Position numbers and translations under genes: made by a program. Below the pieces are notes generated by a model, which saw only the letters and a program-made list of their open reading frames with translations, was not told where the DNA came from and made no database searches. From assembly GCA_023665805.1 (NCBI GenBank), contig JAMPDJ010000007.1, positions 55,218-119,217 of the forward strand: a stretch of DNA of 64,000 bases, given 5' to 3'. Below are positions 8,860 through 18,600 of the stretch, one piece after another. This stretch comes from Bacteroides sp. (lineage in GTDB: Bacteria; Bacteroidota; Bacteroidia; Bacteroidales; Bacteroidaceae). Within the stretch, counting starts at the first letter, position 1; each line of letters begins with the position of its first letter.

Positions 8860-9939
8860 CTACTTCTTTTCTATGTACTCCACAATCCAACGGCCAACTT
8901 CGCTGGTACCATAGTGCGGAGCATCTGGCACCTGGATTTCCGGAGTACGGACATTAGCCGCCAGGCTGGCGTTCACAGCCTCGCGGATGAGATCGCCCTC
9001 CGCTTTCATACCAAAATACTCATAAAGCATGGCCACTGAGAGTATTTGTGCCAAGGGGTTGGCAATGTTCAAGCCCTTTCCCTGAGGCCAGGAGCCATGG
9101 ATGGGTTCGAAGACGGGGGTACTGGTGCCGGTGCTGGCACTTGGCAGGAGCCCCATGGAACCTGTGATGACAGAGCCTTCGTCCGTAAGAATATCTCCGA
9201 AAGTGTTTTCCGTCACCATGACATCAAAGAACTTCGGGTCCTGAATCATGCGCATGGCGGCATTGTCCACATACATGAAATCGGTCTCCACATCGGGATA
9301 CTCAGGGGCTATCTCCTGAGCAACCTTACGCCACAAACGGCTGGAGGCAAGGACATTGGCCTTGTCCACTACGGTCAAGTGACGTCTGCGTTGACGGGCA
9401 TACTGATAACCCACACGCAAGATACGTTCCACCTCCGGACGCGTATAGTAGTTCGTATCCCAAGCCTCTTCCACTCCCTCGGCATTGAGAGCGGCCTCAT
9501 GCTTGGTGCCGAAGTACATGCCACCGGTAAGTTCGCGTATGCACACAAAGTCGGCACCGCGCACTATCTCGTCCTTCAGCGGAGACTTGTGTATGAGACA
9601 GTCAAAGGTCTCCACGGGGCGAATGTTGGCATACAGTCCCAGTTTCTTGCGCATGGCCAGCAGGCCCTGCTCCGGACGCACCTTTGCCGTAGGGTCGTTG
9701 TCATACTTTGGGTCGCCCACGCTGGCAAAGAGCACGGCATCGGCATCACGGCACACGCGTAACGTCTCCTCGGGGAACGGGTCGCCCGTCTCGTCTATGG
9801 CATGCGCTCCGCACAGCGCAGTCTTGTACGTGACATCATGTCCAAACTTGCGAGCCACGGCACTGCACACGGCCACGCCCTGCTCCATAATCTCGGGACC
9901 TATGCCGTCGCCCGGAAGAACAGCTATTTTCAGTTTCAT
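8860..9939 (-). CDS. leuB: 3-isopropylmalate dehydrogenase
   Basis: 359 residues, the normal length for LeuB. It oxidatively decarboxylates (2R,3S)-3-isopropylmalate to 2-ketoisocaproate using NAD+, and is cytoplasmic. Seen in the sequence: the N-terminal '[11 protein letters not shown]', the substrate-binding '[10 protein letters not shown]', '[10 protein letters not shown]' with the catalytic acidic region, and the NAD-binding C-terminal part ('[20 protein letters not shown]'). The usual 'HGSAPDIAGK' is [11 protein letters not shown] here, a minor deviation. It is the last gene of leuACDB, 29 bases after leuD. Confidence 0.95.
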   Translation of the reverse strand: MKLKIAVLPGDGIGPEIMEQGVAVCSAVARKFGHDVTYKTALCGAHAIDETGDPFPEETLRVCRDADAVLFASVGDPKYDNDPTAKVRPEQGLLAMRKKLGLYANIRPVETFDCLIHKSPLKDEIVRGADFVCIRELTGGMYFGTKHEAALNAEGVEEAWDTNYYTRPEVERILRVGYQYARQRRRHLTVVDKANVLASSRLWRKVAQEIAPEYPDVETDFMYVDNAAMRMIQDPKFFDVMVTENTFGDILTDEGSVITGSMGLLPSASTGTSTPVFEPIHGSWPQGKGLNIANPLAQILSVAMLYEYFGMKAEGDLIREAVNASLAANVRTPEIQVPDAPHYGTSEVGRWIVEYIEKK

Positions 9940-9968
9940 GTGTATATACTGTATCTTTTCGTTATTAT

Positions 9969-10595
9969 TCAGTGTCTCCTATTCTGCCTCTCCCACGACT
10001 CTATCTTGTCCTTGTTCTCCAGCAAGAAGTCAATATCATCCAAAGCGTTCATCAAGCAATACTTCTTGTAACCGTTGATTTCAAACTGTTCCGTATGCCC
10101 CGTAGACACGTTCGTGACAGTCTGGGCAGGCACGTCCACACGTACCTCGGCATCCGGATTGGCCTCCACCGTTTCGAAAAGTTCCTGTTGGAAAGCCTTG
10201 CTCACCACCACGGGCAGTACAAAGCAATTGAGCAGGTTGTTGCGATGAATATCGGCAAAGGAACTGCTTATCACCACCCTCACGCCATATCCTGCAATGG
10301 CCCAGGCCGCATGCTCGCGGCTGGAGCCGGAGCCCCAATTCTGCCCGCCGATAATAATCTCGTGCACACCCGGGGCAGGATGTTGGCTATAGGACGGTTT
10401 GTTCATCACGAAATCCTGCACAGGATGTCCTTCGGCATCAAAACGCAGGTCGTGCATAAAGGCATCCCCGAAGAACTGCGGGTCGCGAGTAGTGCTTGTC
10501 AGGTAACGCGCCGGGATGATGAGGTCCGTATTGCAGTTGTCTATCCTGATAGGGATGCAGGTAGACTGTATGATAGAGAATTTCTGTTTTGCCAT
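9969..10595 (-). CDS. leuD: 3-isopropylmalate dehydratase small subunit
   Basis: 208 residues. This is the swivel-domain subunit that pairs with LeuC to isomerise 2- to 3-isopropylmalate. Characteristic segments are '[11 protein letters not shown]', '[18 protein letters not shown]' and '[20 protein letters not shown]'. It lies 37 bases after leuC and 29 bases before leuB on the minus strand, in the same operon. Confidence 0.95.
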   Translation of the reverse strand: MAKQKFSIIQSTCIPIRIDNCNTDLIIPARYLTSTTRDPQFFGDAFMHDLRFDAEGHPVQDFVMNKPSYSQHPAPGVHEIIIGGQNWGSGSSREHAAWAIAGYGVRVVISSSFADIHRNNLLNCFVLPVVVSKAFQQELFETVEANPDAEVRVDVPAQTVTNVSTGHTEQFEINGYKKYCLMNALDDIDFLLENKDKIESWERQNRRH

Positions 10596-10632
10596 GACTA
10601 CTATAAGGAATAATGTACGTGGTGTACAATCA

Positions 10633-12021
10633 TTACAATTTGCGTGGGTCTGTTATCACTCCGGTAACTGCGGCCGCAGCCACCACCAACGGGCCCGCAA
10701 GGATGGTACGCGCCCCGGGACCCTGACGACCGACGAAATTGCGATTGCTGGTGGAAACGCACAATTTGCCGGCAGGCACCTTGTCGGCATTCATCGCCAA
10801 ACAGGCCGAACAACTGGGCAGGCGCAACTCGAATCCCGCCTCCTCCAATATCTTGTCTATACCCTCGTCAATAATCAGTTGGCGCACATGCCACGAACCG
10901 GGCACGAGCCAAGCCACCACCCCGTCGGCCTTCTTTCTTCCCTTCACCACCGAGGCAAAGGCGCGGAAATCCTCTATGCGGCCATTGGTACAGGCACCCA
11001 GGAAACAATAATCCACAGGCGTACCCTCCAATTTCTGTCCCGGAGCAAACTGCATGTAATCAAGCATAGCCTGGAACTGACTACGGTCAGCCTCTGGCAC
11101 CTCCTCCAATGTCGGGATGCACTCGCCTATGGCTATGCCAGCACCGGGATTGGTACCGTATGTTATGCGCGGAGCAATGTCCTCGGCACGGAAAGTAACC
11201 TCCTTGTCAAAGACCGCATCCGGATCGGAATACAACTGTCTCCATTTCTCCACGGCCTTGGCCCAAGCCTCGCCCTTGGGGGCGAATTCACTCTCCTTGA
11301 GATAGGCAAAAGTTATATCGTCAGGAGCTATCAGTCCTGCGCGGCTACCCATCTCTATGGAAAGGTTGGACAAGGTCAGACGTCCCTCCATGCTCATGCC
11401 ACGCACGGCGGAACCGGCATATTCCACGGCATAACCCGTGGCTCCGGCAGTCGTAAGCCGTGCCATGATATACAGAGCCACGTCCTTGGCCGTGGTACCC
11501 TCGGGCAAGGTGCCCTCTATGTTTATGCGCATGGTCTTGGGCTTGCTCTGCAGGATGGTCTGCGAAGCCAATACCTGTGCCACCTCGCTGGTGCCTATGC
11601 CCATGGCTATGGCACCCACGGCACCGTGAGTGGAAGTATGAGAGTCGCCGCAAACGATGGTCATGCCAGGCAACGAAAGTCCCTTCTCCGGACCTACGAC
11701 ATGTATGATGCCATTGTCACGCGTGCCCATGGCAAAATGGCGGATACCGTATTCAGCACAATTCCCGGCCAACGTCTCCACCTGCTTGCGCCCTACAGGG
11801 TCGGCGATATAATCATGACAATCACTTGGCGTATTGTGGTCGGGCATGGCAAAAATCTGCCCGGGACGGAATACGCCCACGCCTTTCTCCCTGAGTGTAT
11901 CGAATGCCTGAGGCGAAGTCACCTCGTGGCAATAGAGGCGGTCTATGTACAGTTGAGTGGGACCGTCCTCCACATTCTGCACCACATGGGCATCCCATAT
12001 TTTATCGAATAAAGTCTTCAT
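10633..12021 (-). CDS. leuC: 3-isopropylmalate dehydratase large subunit (4Fe-4S)
   Basis: 462 residues, aconitase family. The Fe-S cluster cysteines are visible as one Cys in '[13 protein letters not shown]' and the pair in '[14 protein letters not shown]'. The substrate region '[19 protein letters not shown]' is also present. With LeuD it carries out the isomerisation step of leucine synthesis in the cytoplasm. It lies between leuA (51-base gap) and leuD. The 498-residue open frame on the opposite strand is a shadow of this GC-richer gene. Confidence 0.95.
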   Translation of the reverse strand: MKTLFDKIWDAHVVQNVEDGPTQLYIDRLYCHEVTSPQAFDTLREKGVGVFRPGQIFAMPDHNTPSDCHDYIADPVGRKQVETLAGNCAEYGIRHFAMGTRDNGIIHVVGPEKGLSLPGMTIVCGDSHTSTHGAVGAIAMGIGTSEVAQVLASQTILQSKPKTMRINIEGTLPEGTTAKDVALYIMARLTTAGATGYAVEYAGSAVRGMSMEGRLTLSNLSIEMGSRAGLIAPDDITFAYLKESEFAPKGEAWAKAVEKWRQLYSDPDAVFDKEVTFRAEDIAPRITYGTNPGAGIAIGECIPTLEEVPEADRSQFQAMLDYMQFAPGQKLEGTPVDYCFLGACTNGRIEDFRAFASVVKGRKKADGVVAWLVPGSWHVRQLIIDEGIDKILEEAGFELRLPSCSACLAMNADKVPAGKLCVSTSNRNFVGRQGPGARTILAGPLVVAAAAVTGVITDPRKL

Positions 12022-12072
12022 CGTGTTTGCTAAAAGGTTGCTTGGGAACCAACATGAATTGCCCGAGAGGCT

Positions 12073-13572
12073 TCACTTGAACTTATTGATACAATCGATA
12101 TATGCCTCCACTGAAGCCGTAACGATGTCCGTGTTGGCACCGAAACCATAGTATACGCGTCCGTCGTGCTCCACCTGCATGTGCACCTTGCCCATGTCGT
12201 CGGAACCCTTGCTGATAGCCTGTATGGTAAATTCCTTCAGTGTCATTTCGCGACGTATGATTCTCTTCAATGCACGTATGGCGGCATCCACGGGACCGTT
12301 GCCGCTGGCGGCAGCCTCAAATGCCTCGTTGGCTATCAGCAGCCCCACGCTGGCCACACTGCGAACGCCCTTGCCAGTGGTCACCTGCAGGTAGTCCAGC
12401 TTGATGTTATGGGAAGCCGTGCGGTCGGCACCGGCCAATACGAGAATATCGTCATCGGTCACTTCCTTCTTCTTGTCGGCCAACTTCAAGAACGCATCAT
12501 ATACGGCATCCAACTTCTCGCCTTCCAGTTCCACGCCGTTCACGCTCAAGCGATGACGCAAGGCGGCACGTCCGCTACGTGCAGTAAGAACTATAGCGTT
12601 GTCGTCTATGCCAACCTCCTTGGGATCCATTATCTCATATGTGCTCACGTTCTTAAGCACGCCGTCCTGATGTATGCCGCTGCTATGTGCGAAAGCATTC
12701 TTTCCCACCACGGCCTTGTTGGGCTGCACAGGCATGTTCATAAGGCTGCTCACCATGCGACTGGTGGGATAAATCTTGGTGGTATTGATGTTGGTCTGTA
12801 TGCCCAGGTCGGGATGGGTCTTGAAAATCATGGCCACCTCCTCCAGACTGGTATTGCCGGCACGCTCGCCTATGCCGTTGACGGTCACTTCCACCTGGCG
12901 CGCGCCGTTCAGCACACCGGCCACGGTATTGGCCGTAGCCATGCCAAGGTCATTGTGGCAGTGCGTCGACAGGATACTCTTACCGGCGGCAAAGGCATCC
13001 ACGTGTTCATAAAGATACTTTATCTTCTCGCCGTACTCATATGGTGTGCGGAACCCCGTAGTGTCCGGGATGTTGCACACGGTGGCACCGGCCTTGCACA
13101 CGGCCTCTATCACACGTGCCAGATACTCGTTGTCTGTACGCCCGGCATCCTCGGCGTAGAACTCTACATCTTCCACATACCTTTTGGCATACTTCACGGC
13201 AGCCACGGCACGTTCGATAATCTCCTCCGGAGTGCTGTTGAACTTATACTTGATATGCGACGGACTGGTGCCTATGCCAGTGTGGATGCGGCCTCGCTTG
13301 GCATACTTCAGGGCCTCGGCGGCCACGTCTATATCCTTCTCCACAGCACGCGTCAGCGCGCAGATGGTCGGCCATGTCACGGCCTTGCTGATTTCTATCA
13401 CGGAATTGAAATCCCCCGGACTGGACACCGGGAAACCTGCCTCTATGACATCCACGCCAAGTGATTCCAGCTGACGGGCGACCTGTATCTTCTCTACGGT
13501 ATTCAACTGGCAACCAGGAACCTGTTCGCCGTCACGCAATGTGGTATCAAATATAAACAATTTGTCGCTCAT
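12073..13572 (-). CDS. leuA: 2-isopropylmalate synthase
   Basis: 499 residues. It condenses acetyl-CoA with 2-ketoisovalerate, the committed step of leucine synthesis. The TIM-barrel part shows the signature '[17 protein letters not shown]', the metal-binding '[14 protein letters not shown]' and '[14 protein letters not shown]'. The C-terminal 120 residues correspond to the LeuA allosteric dimer domain, so leucine feedback is expected. It is the first gene of leuACDB. A -7 box about 30 bases upstream implies a short leader, too short for an attenuator peptide. Confidence 0.95.
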   Translation of the reverse strand: MSDKLFIFDTTLRDGEQVPGCQLNTVEKIQVARQLESLGVDVIEAGFPVSSPGDFNSVIEISKAVTWPTICALTRAVEKDIDVAAEALKYAKRGRIHTGIGTSPSHIKYKFNSTPEEIIERAVAAVKYAKRYVEDVEFYAEDAGRTDNEYLARVIEAVCKAGATVCNIPDTTGFRTPYEYGEKIKYLYEHVDAFAAGKSILSTHCHNDLGMATANTVAGVLNGARQVEVTVNGIGERAGNTSLEEVAMIFKTHPDLGIQTNINTTKIYPTSRMVSSLMNMPVQPNKAVVGKNAFAHSSGIHQDGVLKNVSTYEIMDPKEVGIDDNAIVLTARSGRAALRHRLSVNGVELEGEKLDAVYDAFLKLADKKKEVTDDDILVLAGADRTASHNIKLDYLQVTTGKGVRSVASVGLLIANEAFEAAASGNGPVDAAIRALKRIIRREMTLKEFTIQAISKGSDDMGKVHMQVEHDGRVYYGFGANTDIVTASVEAYIDCINKFK

Positions 13573-13600
13573 GTGTAGTGCTTTATTATTATTTGGCGGA

Positions 13601-13608
13601 CAAAGTTA
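13601..13608 (-). promoter_or_regulatory. -7 box for leuACDB
   Basis: On the minus strand it reads TAACTTTG, a good TAnnTTTG match, 29 bases upstream of the leuA start. A clear TTG box at the usual distance is not seen. Confidence 0.5.
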
Positions 13609-14021
13609 TAAAAAACAAACGATATCTCGGGCATTATGTCACTTCTTTTTATAAAATAGGTATCAGGGAGTAGTCCAATCCGACTCCGGCACAGGCACCG
13701 ACTCTTTGTTCGACTTGCGACCGCGTCATGTCAGACCAGCTCCCCCACATATATTATTGTCGGCACCTTGACAATAGTATTGTCGAGGTCGCGTCCATAC
13801 TATTGTCAAGGTGCCGACAATACGGGACCCGAATCGTCCCCTCCGCGAAGACTACATTGCGTCCCCGCATTCATCCACTCCAATCAAAAACTACACCCCA
13901 CCACATGTGACGACAAGAACGCCACATGAAGTGAGGTGACAGGTCATCATGCACAGGATTGCATCCGACCTTTGGCTGCATATTGAAGAATCCAGACATC
14001 CGCAACGATGCGAAAAGATTC
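13609..14021. other. Intergenic region between the hmu-type and leu operons
   Basis: About 400 bases without a supported gene. Its main feature is the dense cluster of TATTGTC half-sites at 13751-13826. The rest has short frames without coding character. Confidence 0.5.
13751..13826. repeat. Nested inverted repeats with five TATTGTC half-sites
   Basis: Two 25-bp perfect arms (13755-13779 and 13798-13822) are separated by 18 bases. Each arm is itself a dyad: TATTGTC, an 8-base spacer (ggcacctt, or its complement), then GACAATA. A further TATTGTC starts at 13778. The cluster lies about 200 bases after the last hmu-type gene and 180 bases before leuA. It could be a terminator, an operator array or a recombination-site relic. 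Confidence 0.75.
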
Positions 14022-14354
14022 TCACTCTGGAACGTAGATAATGTCGCCGTTGTCAAGTTCATAGGCCACCCCGACACGTTTGCCCTTCGTAGAGGAAGGA
14101 TCAGCATCTTCGGACGGCGTGTAACGGTTGATTTTCTCACCCTCCTTGGTGATAATCTCCATGTTTTCCTTGCCGGGATTCTTCACCATCGTGAAGTCTT
14201 CCTGGGAAAACATCTCGGTCATGTTATATCGGCTGACAAGGGCTACCATCAAGGCGACGGCAAACACCATGGCCACATCGAACAGGTTGCTGACAACACT
14301 CATCGGGTCATTGTCCTCATTGTGCTGCAGAAGGGAATGGCGACGGTGTCTCAT
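14022..14354 (-). CDS. hmuV: DUF2149 protein, HmuV-like
   Basis: 110 residues. A short N-terminal basic segment is followed by one membrane span (SNLFDVAMVFAVALMVALVS), then a polar domain with 'ENMEIITKEGEKINRYTPS'. This matches the DUF2149 pattern, an ExbD-like small membrane protein that accompanies MotA/TolQ/ExbB proteins and CobN-like chelatases. It overlaps the preceding gene by four bases. By position it is the last gene of the six-gene operon, equivalent to hmuV. Its proposed role is to work with the ExbB-like protein in energising uptake or the chelatase; this is inference. Confidence 0.75.
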   Translation of the reverse strand: MRHRRHSLLQHNEDNDPMSVVSNLFDVAMVFAVALMVALVSRYNMTEMFSQEDFTMVKNPGKENMEIITKEGEKINRYTPSEDADPSSTKGKRVGVAYELDNGDIIYVPE

Positions 14355-14956
14355 AGCTCGGCAGTTTGTGAGGGTCTGACAATATCGGCAAGATACTCAA
14401 GCACGGCGATGTCTCTGGCAGCCCAGCGTTCCTTGACCTGCTGGGTGACGAAACCTATGGCACTGACCACAAGGCCTACGACCGTGGTAGCGAATGCCAC
14501 CTGCATGTTGTATGCCATGGAGGCAATATCGCCCGATGCAAGTCCCACAAGGGCAGGCCCCATGGGTATGAGCGTGCCCATCAGACCAAGGATTGGCCCC
14601 ATCTTGGTGAACACCTTGGAGGCAGCTATGTTTCCGGCCGCCTCAATCTCGTATTCCGACAACAGCAGGTCTACGCGGGGGGCATTGCCGGCCGCATCCA
14701 GAATCCTGGTGGCATAGGCACCCACTACAGATGCCGAATAGCCGGTAAGCCATGCCTTGAAGTCGCACAACGTATCGGGAGTGACTTCCCCTATTTTCCT
14801 GCACAACGGCATGACGGTACGTTTCTCGTTGAGGTATTGTCCGAAAAACGCTCCAATCATGATGATCGAACGAATGAAGAAGAGGATGAGCAACACGATT
14901 ACCGGCACGAGCAGGCCGGTGGAAATCCAATAAAGGATGTTGGATATTACGTTCAT
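14351..14956 (-). CDS. hmuU: MotA/TolQ/ExbB-family proton channel protein, HmuU-like
   Basis: 201 residues. An N-terminal span (ISTGLLVPVIVLLILFFIRS) is followed by a cytoplasmic loop and two long C-terminal spans with the family's small-residue pattern ('MGPILGLMGTLIPMGPALVG' and 'MAYNMQVAFATTVVGLVVSA'). This is the ExbB/TolQ channel layout. Four-base overlaps on both sides indicate translational coupling with the DUF2149 gene and the upstream membrane protein. It probably couples proton motive force to the receptor or the CobN-like protein. Confidence 0.85.
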   Translation of the reverse strand: MNVISNILYWISTGLLVPVIVLLILFFIRSIIMIGAFFGQYLNEKRTVMPLCRKIGEVTPDTLCDFKAWLTGYSASVVGAYATRILDAAGNAPRVDLLLSEYEIEAAGNIAASKVFTKMGPILGLMGTLIPMGPALVGLASGDIASMAYNMQVAFATTVVGLVVSAIGFVTQQVKERWAARDIAVLEYLADIVRPSQTAEL

Positions 14957-15648
14957 TTTATTTTAGAAATATGTTTACGTGTAAGATATTTGTTCAAGAC
15001 AATGCCGATGACCGTTCCTACTGCAAGTATGGCCACAACGGCAGCAAGGGCTCCCCAGTCTGCTTCATTGGTACCCGCGGCAGCCGTGCGTCCGTTTATG
15101 GTGGCCACCACCCCAAGGGCGGCTATAAGCATATTTACCATGAAAAGGAGTTCAAGTCTGATTTCCTTTTCCGGCAGGAGCCAAAGCAGTCCCGCCACCA
15201 AAAGCGGCACACCCACGAACAGCCCCAAGGACAGGCCCCAGGCTATGGTGGCGAAGTCAGCACCGGGCAGTGAGAAGATAAGTTCGGTAAGCATGGCAAA
15301 CAGCACCGGAAAGACAAGCACCCCCGGGAACCAACGGCACACCTCCAGCATCACGATGCGGGAACGGGAGAGCGGCCCGGCAATCGAATCGGCCGCCAGC
15401 ACGCAGAAGGCCACCTGGAACGCCACGTCCACGGTAAGCCACACCGACATGTCAAGCATAAGTTCAGGCTGCGACAACCAGTCGGCAATCCGTGCCTTCG
15501 ACTGGCCTGCGGCGGCATCGCATGCGAGGATGACGAACAACGAGGCCACGGCGCAAGTGGCAAGACGTCCAAGCCAGCCATGGCAGGTCATCTTCAGCAC
15601 ATAGCTGACGATGACCAGAGCCATTATGATCATTACCACGATTACCAT
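14953..15648 (-). CDS. hmuT: Polytopic membrane protein, HmuT-like position
   Basis: 231 residues with about six hydrophobic spans (for example VIVVMIIMALVIVSYVL near the start and LLVAGLLWLLP later) and a basic C-terminal tail. It has no enzyme motif that I recognise. It overlaps the CobN-like gene by 7 bases and the ExbB-like gene by 4, occupying the position of hmuT in the P. gingivalis hmu operon. The gene name is given by order, not by a motif. Confidence 0.6.
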   Translation of the reverse strand: MVIVVMIIMALVIVSYVLKMTCHGWLGRLATCAVASLFVILACDAAAGQSKARIADWLSQPELMLDMSVWLTVDVAFQVAFCVLAADSIAGPLSRSRIVMLEVCRWFPGVLVFPVLFAMLTELIFSLPGADFATIAWGLSLGLFVGVPLLVAGLLWLLPEKEIRLELLFMVNMLIAALGVVATINGRTAAAGTNEADWGALAAVVAILAVGTVIGIVLNKYLTRKHISKIK

Positions 15649-18600
15649 TGGCGCGGATTGTTTTTGCGGCGACGACGTATGAGCACTACCAGGCCAACCA
15701 TGGCCAGCACCACGGCACCGGCCACTATCAGGCCGTTGACACGATTCGTAGTGGTATCGGAGGCATTGACTTCCTCGCGCTTCATCACCATGGAGTTATC
15801 ATTTGCGGACATGTTCTCGGCTCTCGCAGTTGCCACGGCATCATTGTAGGCCGAAGCCTTGTCCGGAGAAACCTTGGATGCTATGAAGTCGCGCAACTTG
15901 GCGTTGTCGCAAACGAAACCAGTGCACGCCGCTCCGAATTCCTCTACCGTGGCAGTGTGCAGGTCGGCTATTGCAGCAATCTGTTCCGGTGACGCGTTCC
16001 ACATACCTTTGCGCACGGTTTCAAGCATCACGGCCGTCATCTCCTGTATGGCCGCGGGATTTGCATCATGGAAGAACTCTTTCACTCCGAGATGATTCTT
16101 GTCTGCCACGTAGGTGTCGTAGATACCGTCCCACAGTTCATCATCGATGACATCGGGTTTCATGACGTTCCAGCCGTACGTATTGGTAACCACCTGGGAT
16201 ATGGATGCGGCATCACCGGCTCCACCCTTCATCTTTTCCTTGATATAAGCAGGATTGAGTATGGTGGTGCGGCTTTCCACCCCGATAGCTTCCTTGACCT
16301 CCTGCATGCGTACATTGTTTCGGTTGCGATAGTCGCTCAGGTAGGCATCAGGGTCCTTGCCGGTGACATTGCTGACGGCCAGGTTCATGCCCCCCATAAA
16401 CTCATAGACATGGTCGAGGCTCAATGCCCCCCAGGTATTGCTTTGCCTCGGCTGTACCACGGCATCGGTACGTGTAAGGGCCGCCTCAAAGGCATATTCG
16501 CGCATCTGCTCCCAATTTTCCTCGCTGCCGTAGCTGGCACCCATGTTATTGATATAGGCATCGGCTATTTCAGATGCGTCTTCCCATCTGTCTCCGGCCT
16601 CCACCATACCTTGTATGCCGGTACCGTAGTTACCGTTGACGCCACCGAAGACTCGCGATGCCGACAACTCGCGTGCCTCCTTCGGGGACACGCCCTTGTC
16701 TACAAGATGACGTTCCGATTCCACTACGCCTTCAGCCACATAGTTGGGATATTTGTCGTCATCGGCAGCGACGGCCATCTTCACGGCCCTGCTTATGAGA
16801 AACAGGCGCGATGCTGCCAAGTCGCGAAGCTGGCCGGAGGTCTGCACCACCACATCTATACGCGGACGTCCCAGTTCCTGCGACGGAATGAGCCTCAGGT
16901 CGGTAACACGGCCGAAAGGATCGCGCACAGGCTCTACTCCGAGCATATACAATATCTGAGCTATCGTCGCACCTTCGGTCTCTATGAATTCACTGCTCCA
17001 TAGCGTATAGCTGACCTTGCGCGGGATGGTGTCGCCGTGCGCCTTGCGGTACATGGCTATTGTACCCTCGGCCAGTTCCTTGCCCTTTTCCCAAGCCACG
17101 GCCGACGGTGTCTCCTCGGCATTGACTGCAAACATGTTGCGCCCGGTGGGAAGTATATCCGGATTGAGGACAGGGTCACCGCCCGATGTCGGTGCGACAA
17201 AACCGCCATTGAGGGCGTTGAGCACCGAGGAAAGTTCATTGGCGGGACTTTGAAGCAACGCATCCCGATACCTGCCTATATTTCCCAAGGCACGTTCCAC
17301 CTCGCCAACGGCCGTGGCAAAGGCTATCTGCTCGCCCGTCAGCACCGGCTTCTGCATGCCATGATGCCCTGCCATGGCAGTTCCAGGAGCCGATACGCTC
17401 TTGCGCTGCATGGCGGCCTTCATTTTCTCTATGGCCTTGTCGTCGGCTCCCATCTTGCGAGCCATTTCTATGGCTTTCTGGGGTGACATGCCCGGAACCA
17501 TGCCATGGTGTCCCTTGGGAGCCACCCTTTCGGAAATCTTCGAGGTTGCCTGCCGGTTTGACGGCATCATGGCTCCCATCACCATCATCCGCGAAAGCAT
17601 GTCCTTGGAACCCTCAATGGAAAGACGTATATTGCGCGCGCTGTCAAGGTCACCGGCAGAGAGCCCGGTCAGAAGGCATATCGTCGCATCATCGGCTGCA
17701 GCTCCCGACCTGACAAGTTCCAGCGCCTTGCGTCGCCACTCCCTCAGGTCGCCGCCTCTCAACTTCCGTAGACTGTAGGCGAGCGGATCCACTGTCATGG
17801 CCTCGACGGTGGACCGTATATGCTCCTCGGAATACGGTTGCCCCATCACATACAGCGCACCCGTGATCTTCTCATTGGCAAGTTCCTCGGCAAATGTCTC
17901 TATGCGCATGACATCATCTGGAGTGAACTGTGATGTGCTGTCGATACGCAACTCGCGATGTATGCCAAGCTCCAAGGTATATCGTCTTACGAGACGCAAG
18001 GCACTGAGCGTGTCGGACGACGTACGGGCCCTGTTATAGTCATTGACGGCATCGGTAAGGTTCTTGTAAATACCCCTGACCTCGCTCTCCATAAATGGCG
18101 GTGTAAGATAGTTTACAATCCCGGCATAGCTACGGCGCTTTGCAATCATGGCCTCGCCTACGTTCGAGGTAGAATAGACATAGACGTGAGGCAATGTGCC
18201 CACAAGCCTGTCCGGCCAGTCCTCACTGCCGAGAGCGGCCTGCTTGCGAGGCGTGAACTCGAGCGACCCATGTGCGCCGAAATGCATCAGCGCGTCCGCT
18301 CCGAATCCGTAACGGGCCCACAGATAGGCACCTACATAATTATGCGGCGGGGCCGCGTCAGTGCCATGCACATTCTTGAAATCATCACCACCAAGCCCGG
18401 CGGCAGTCTGCGGAATGAGGACGATGTTGCCGAATTGCAACCGCGCTATGGCCATATTGCCGGCTTCGTCCTTAAGACCGTGCCCGGGAAACTCGCCGTC
18501 AACGGCATCTATGTCACCGCGCATCTCTTCGGGCAATGCATCGTGGCACCAAGCGTCGTAATCCTCGCGACTTACCAGTTGCGGATGGCAATCGCGGACA

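Noticed and set aside
10516..12012. 498-codon plus-strand open frame opposite leuC
   Set aside because: Antisense to a clear LeuC; its His/Gly-rich translation is typical of shadows of GC-richer genes.
12166..13464. 432-codon plus-strand open frame opposite leuA
   Set aside because: Antisense to leuA, with the same shadow composition and no start context.
13751..13826. A second invertible promoter
   Set aside because: The sites have the right symmetry but only 16 bases lie between them, too little DNA to loop and invert, and there is no promoter inside.
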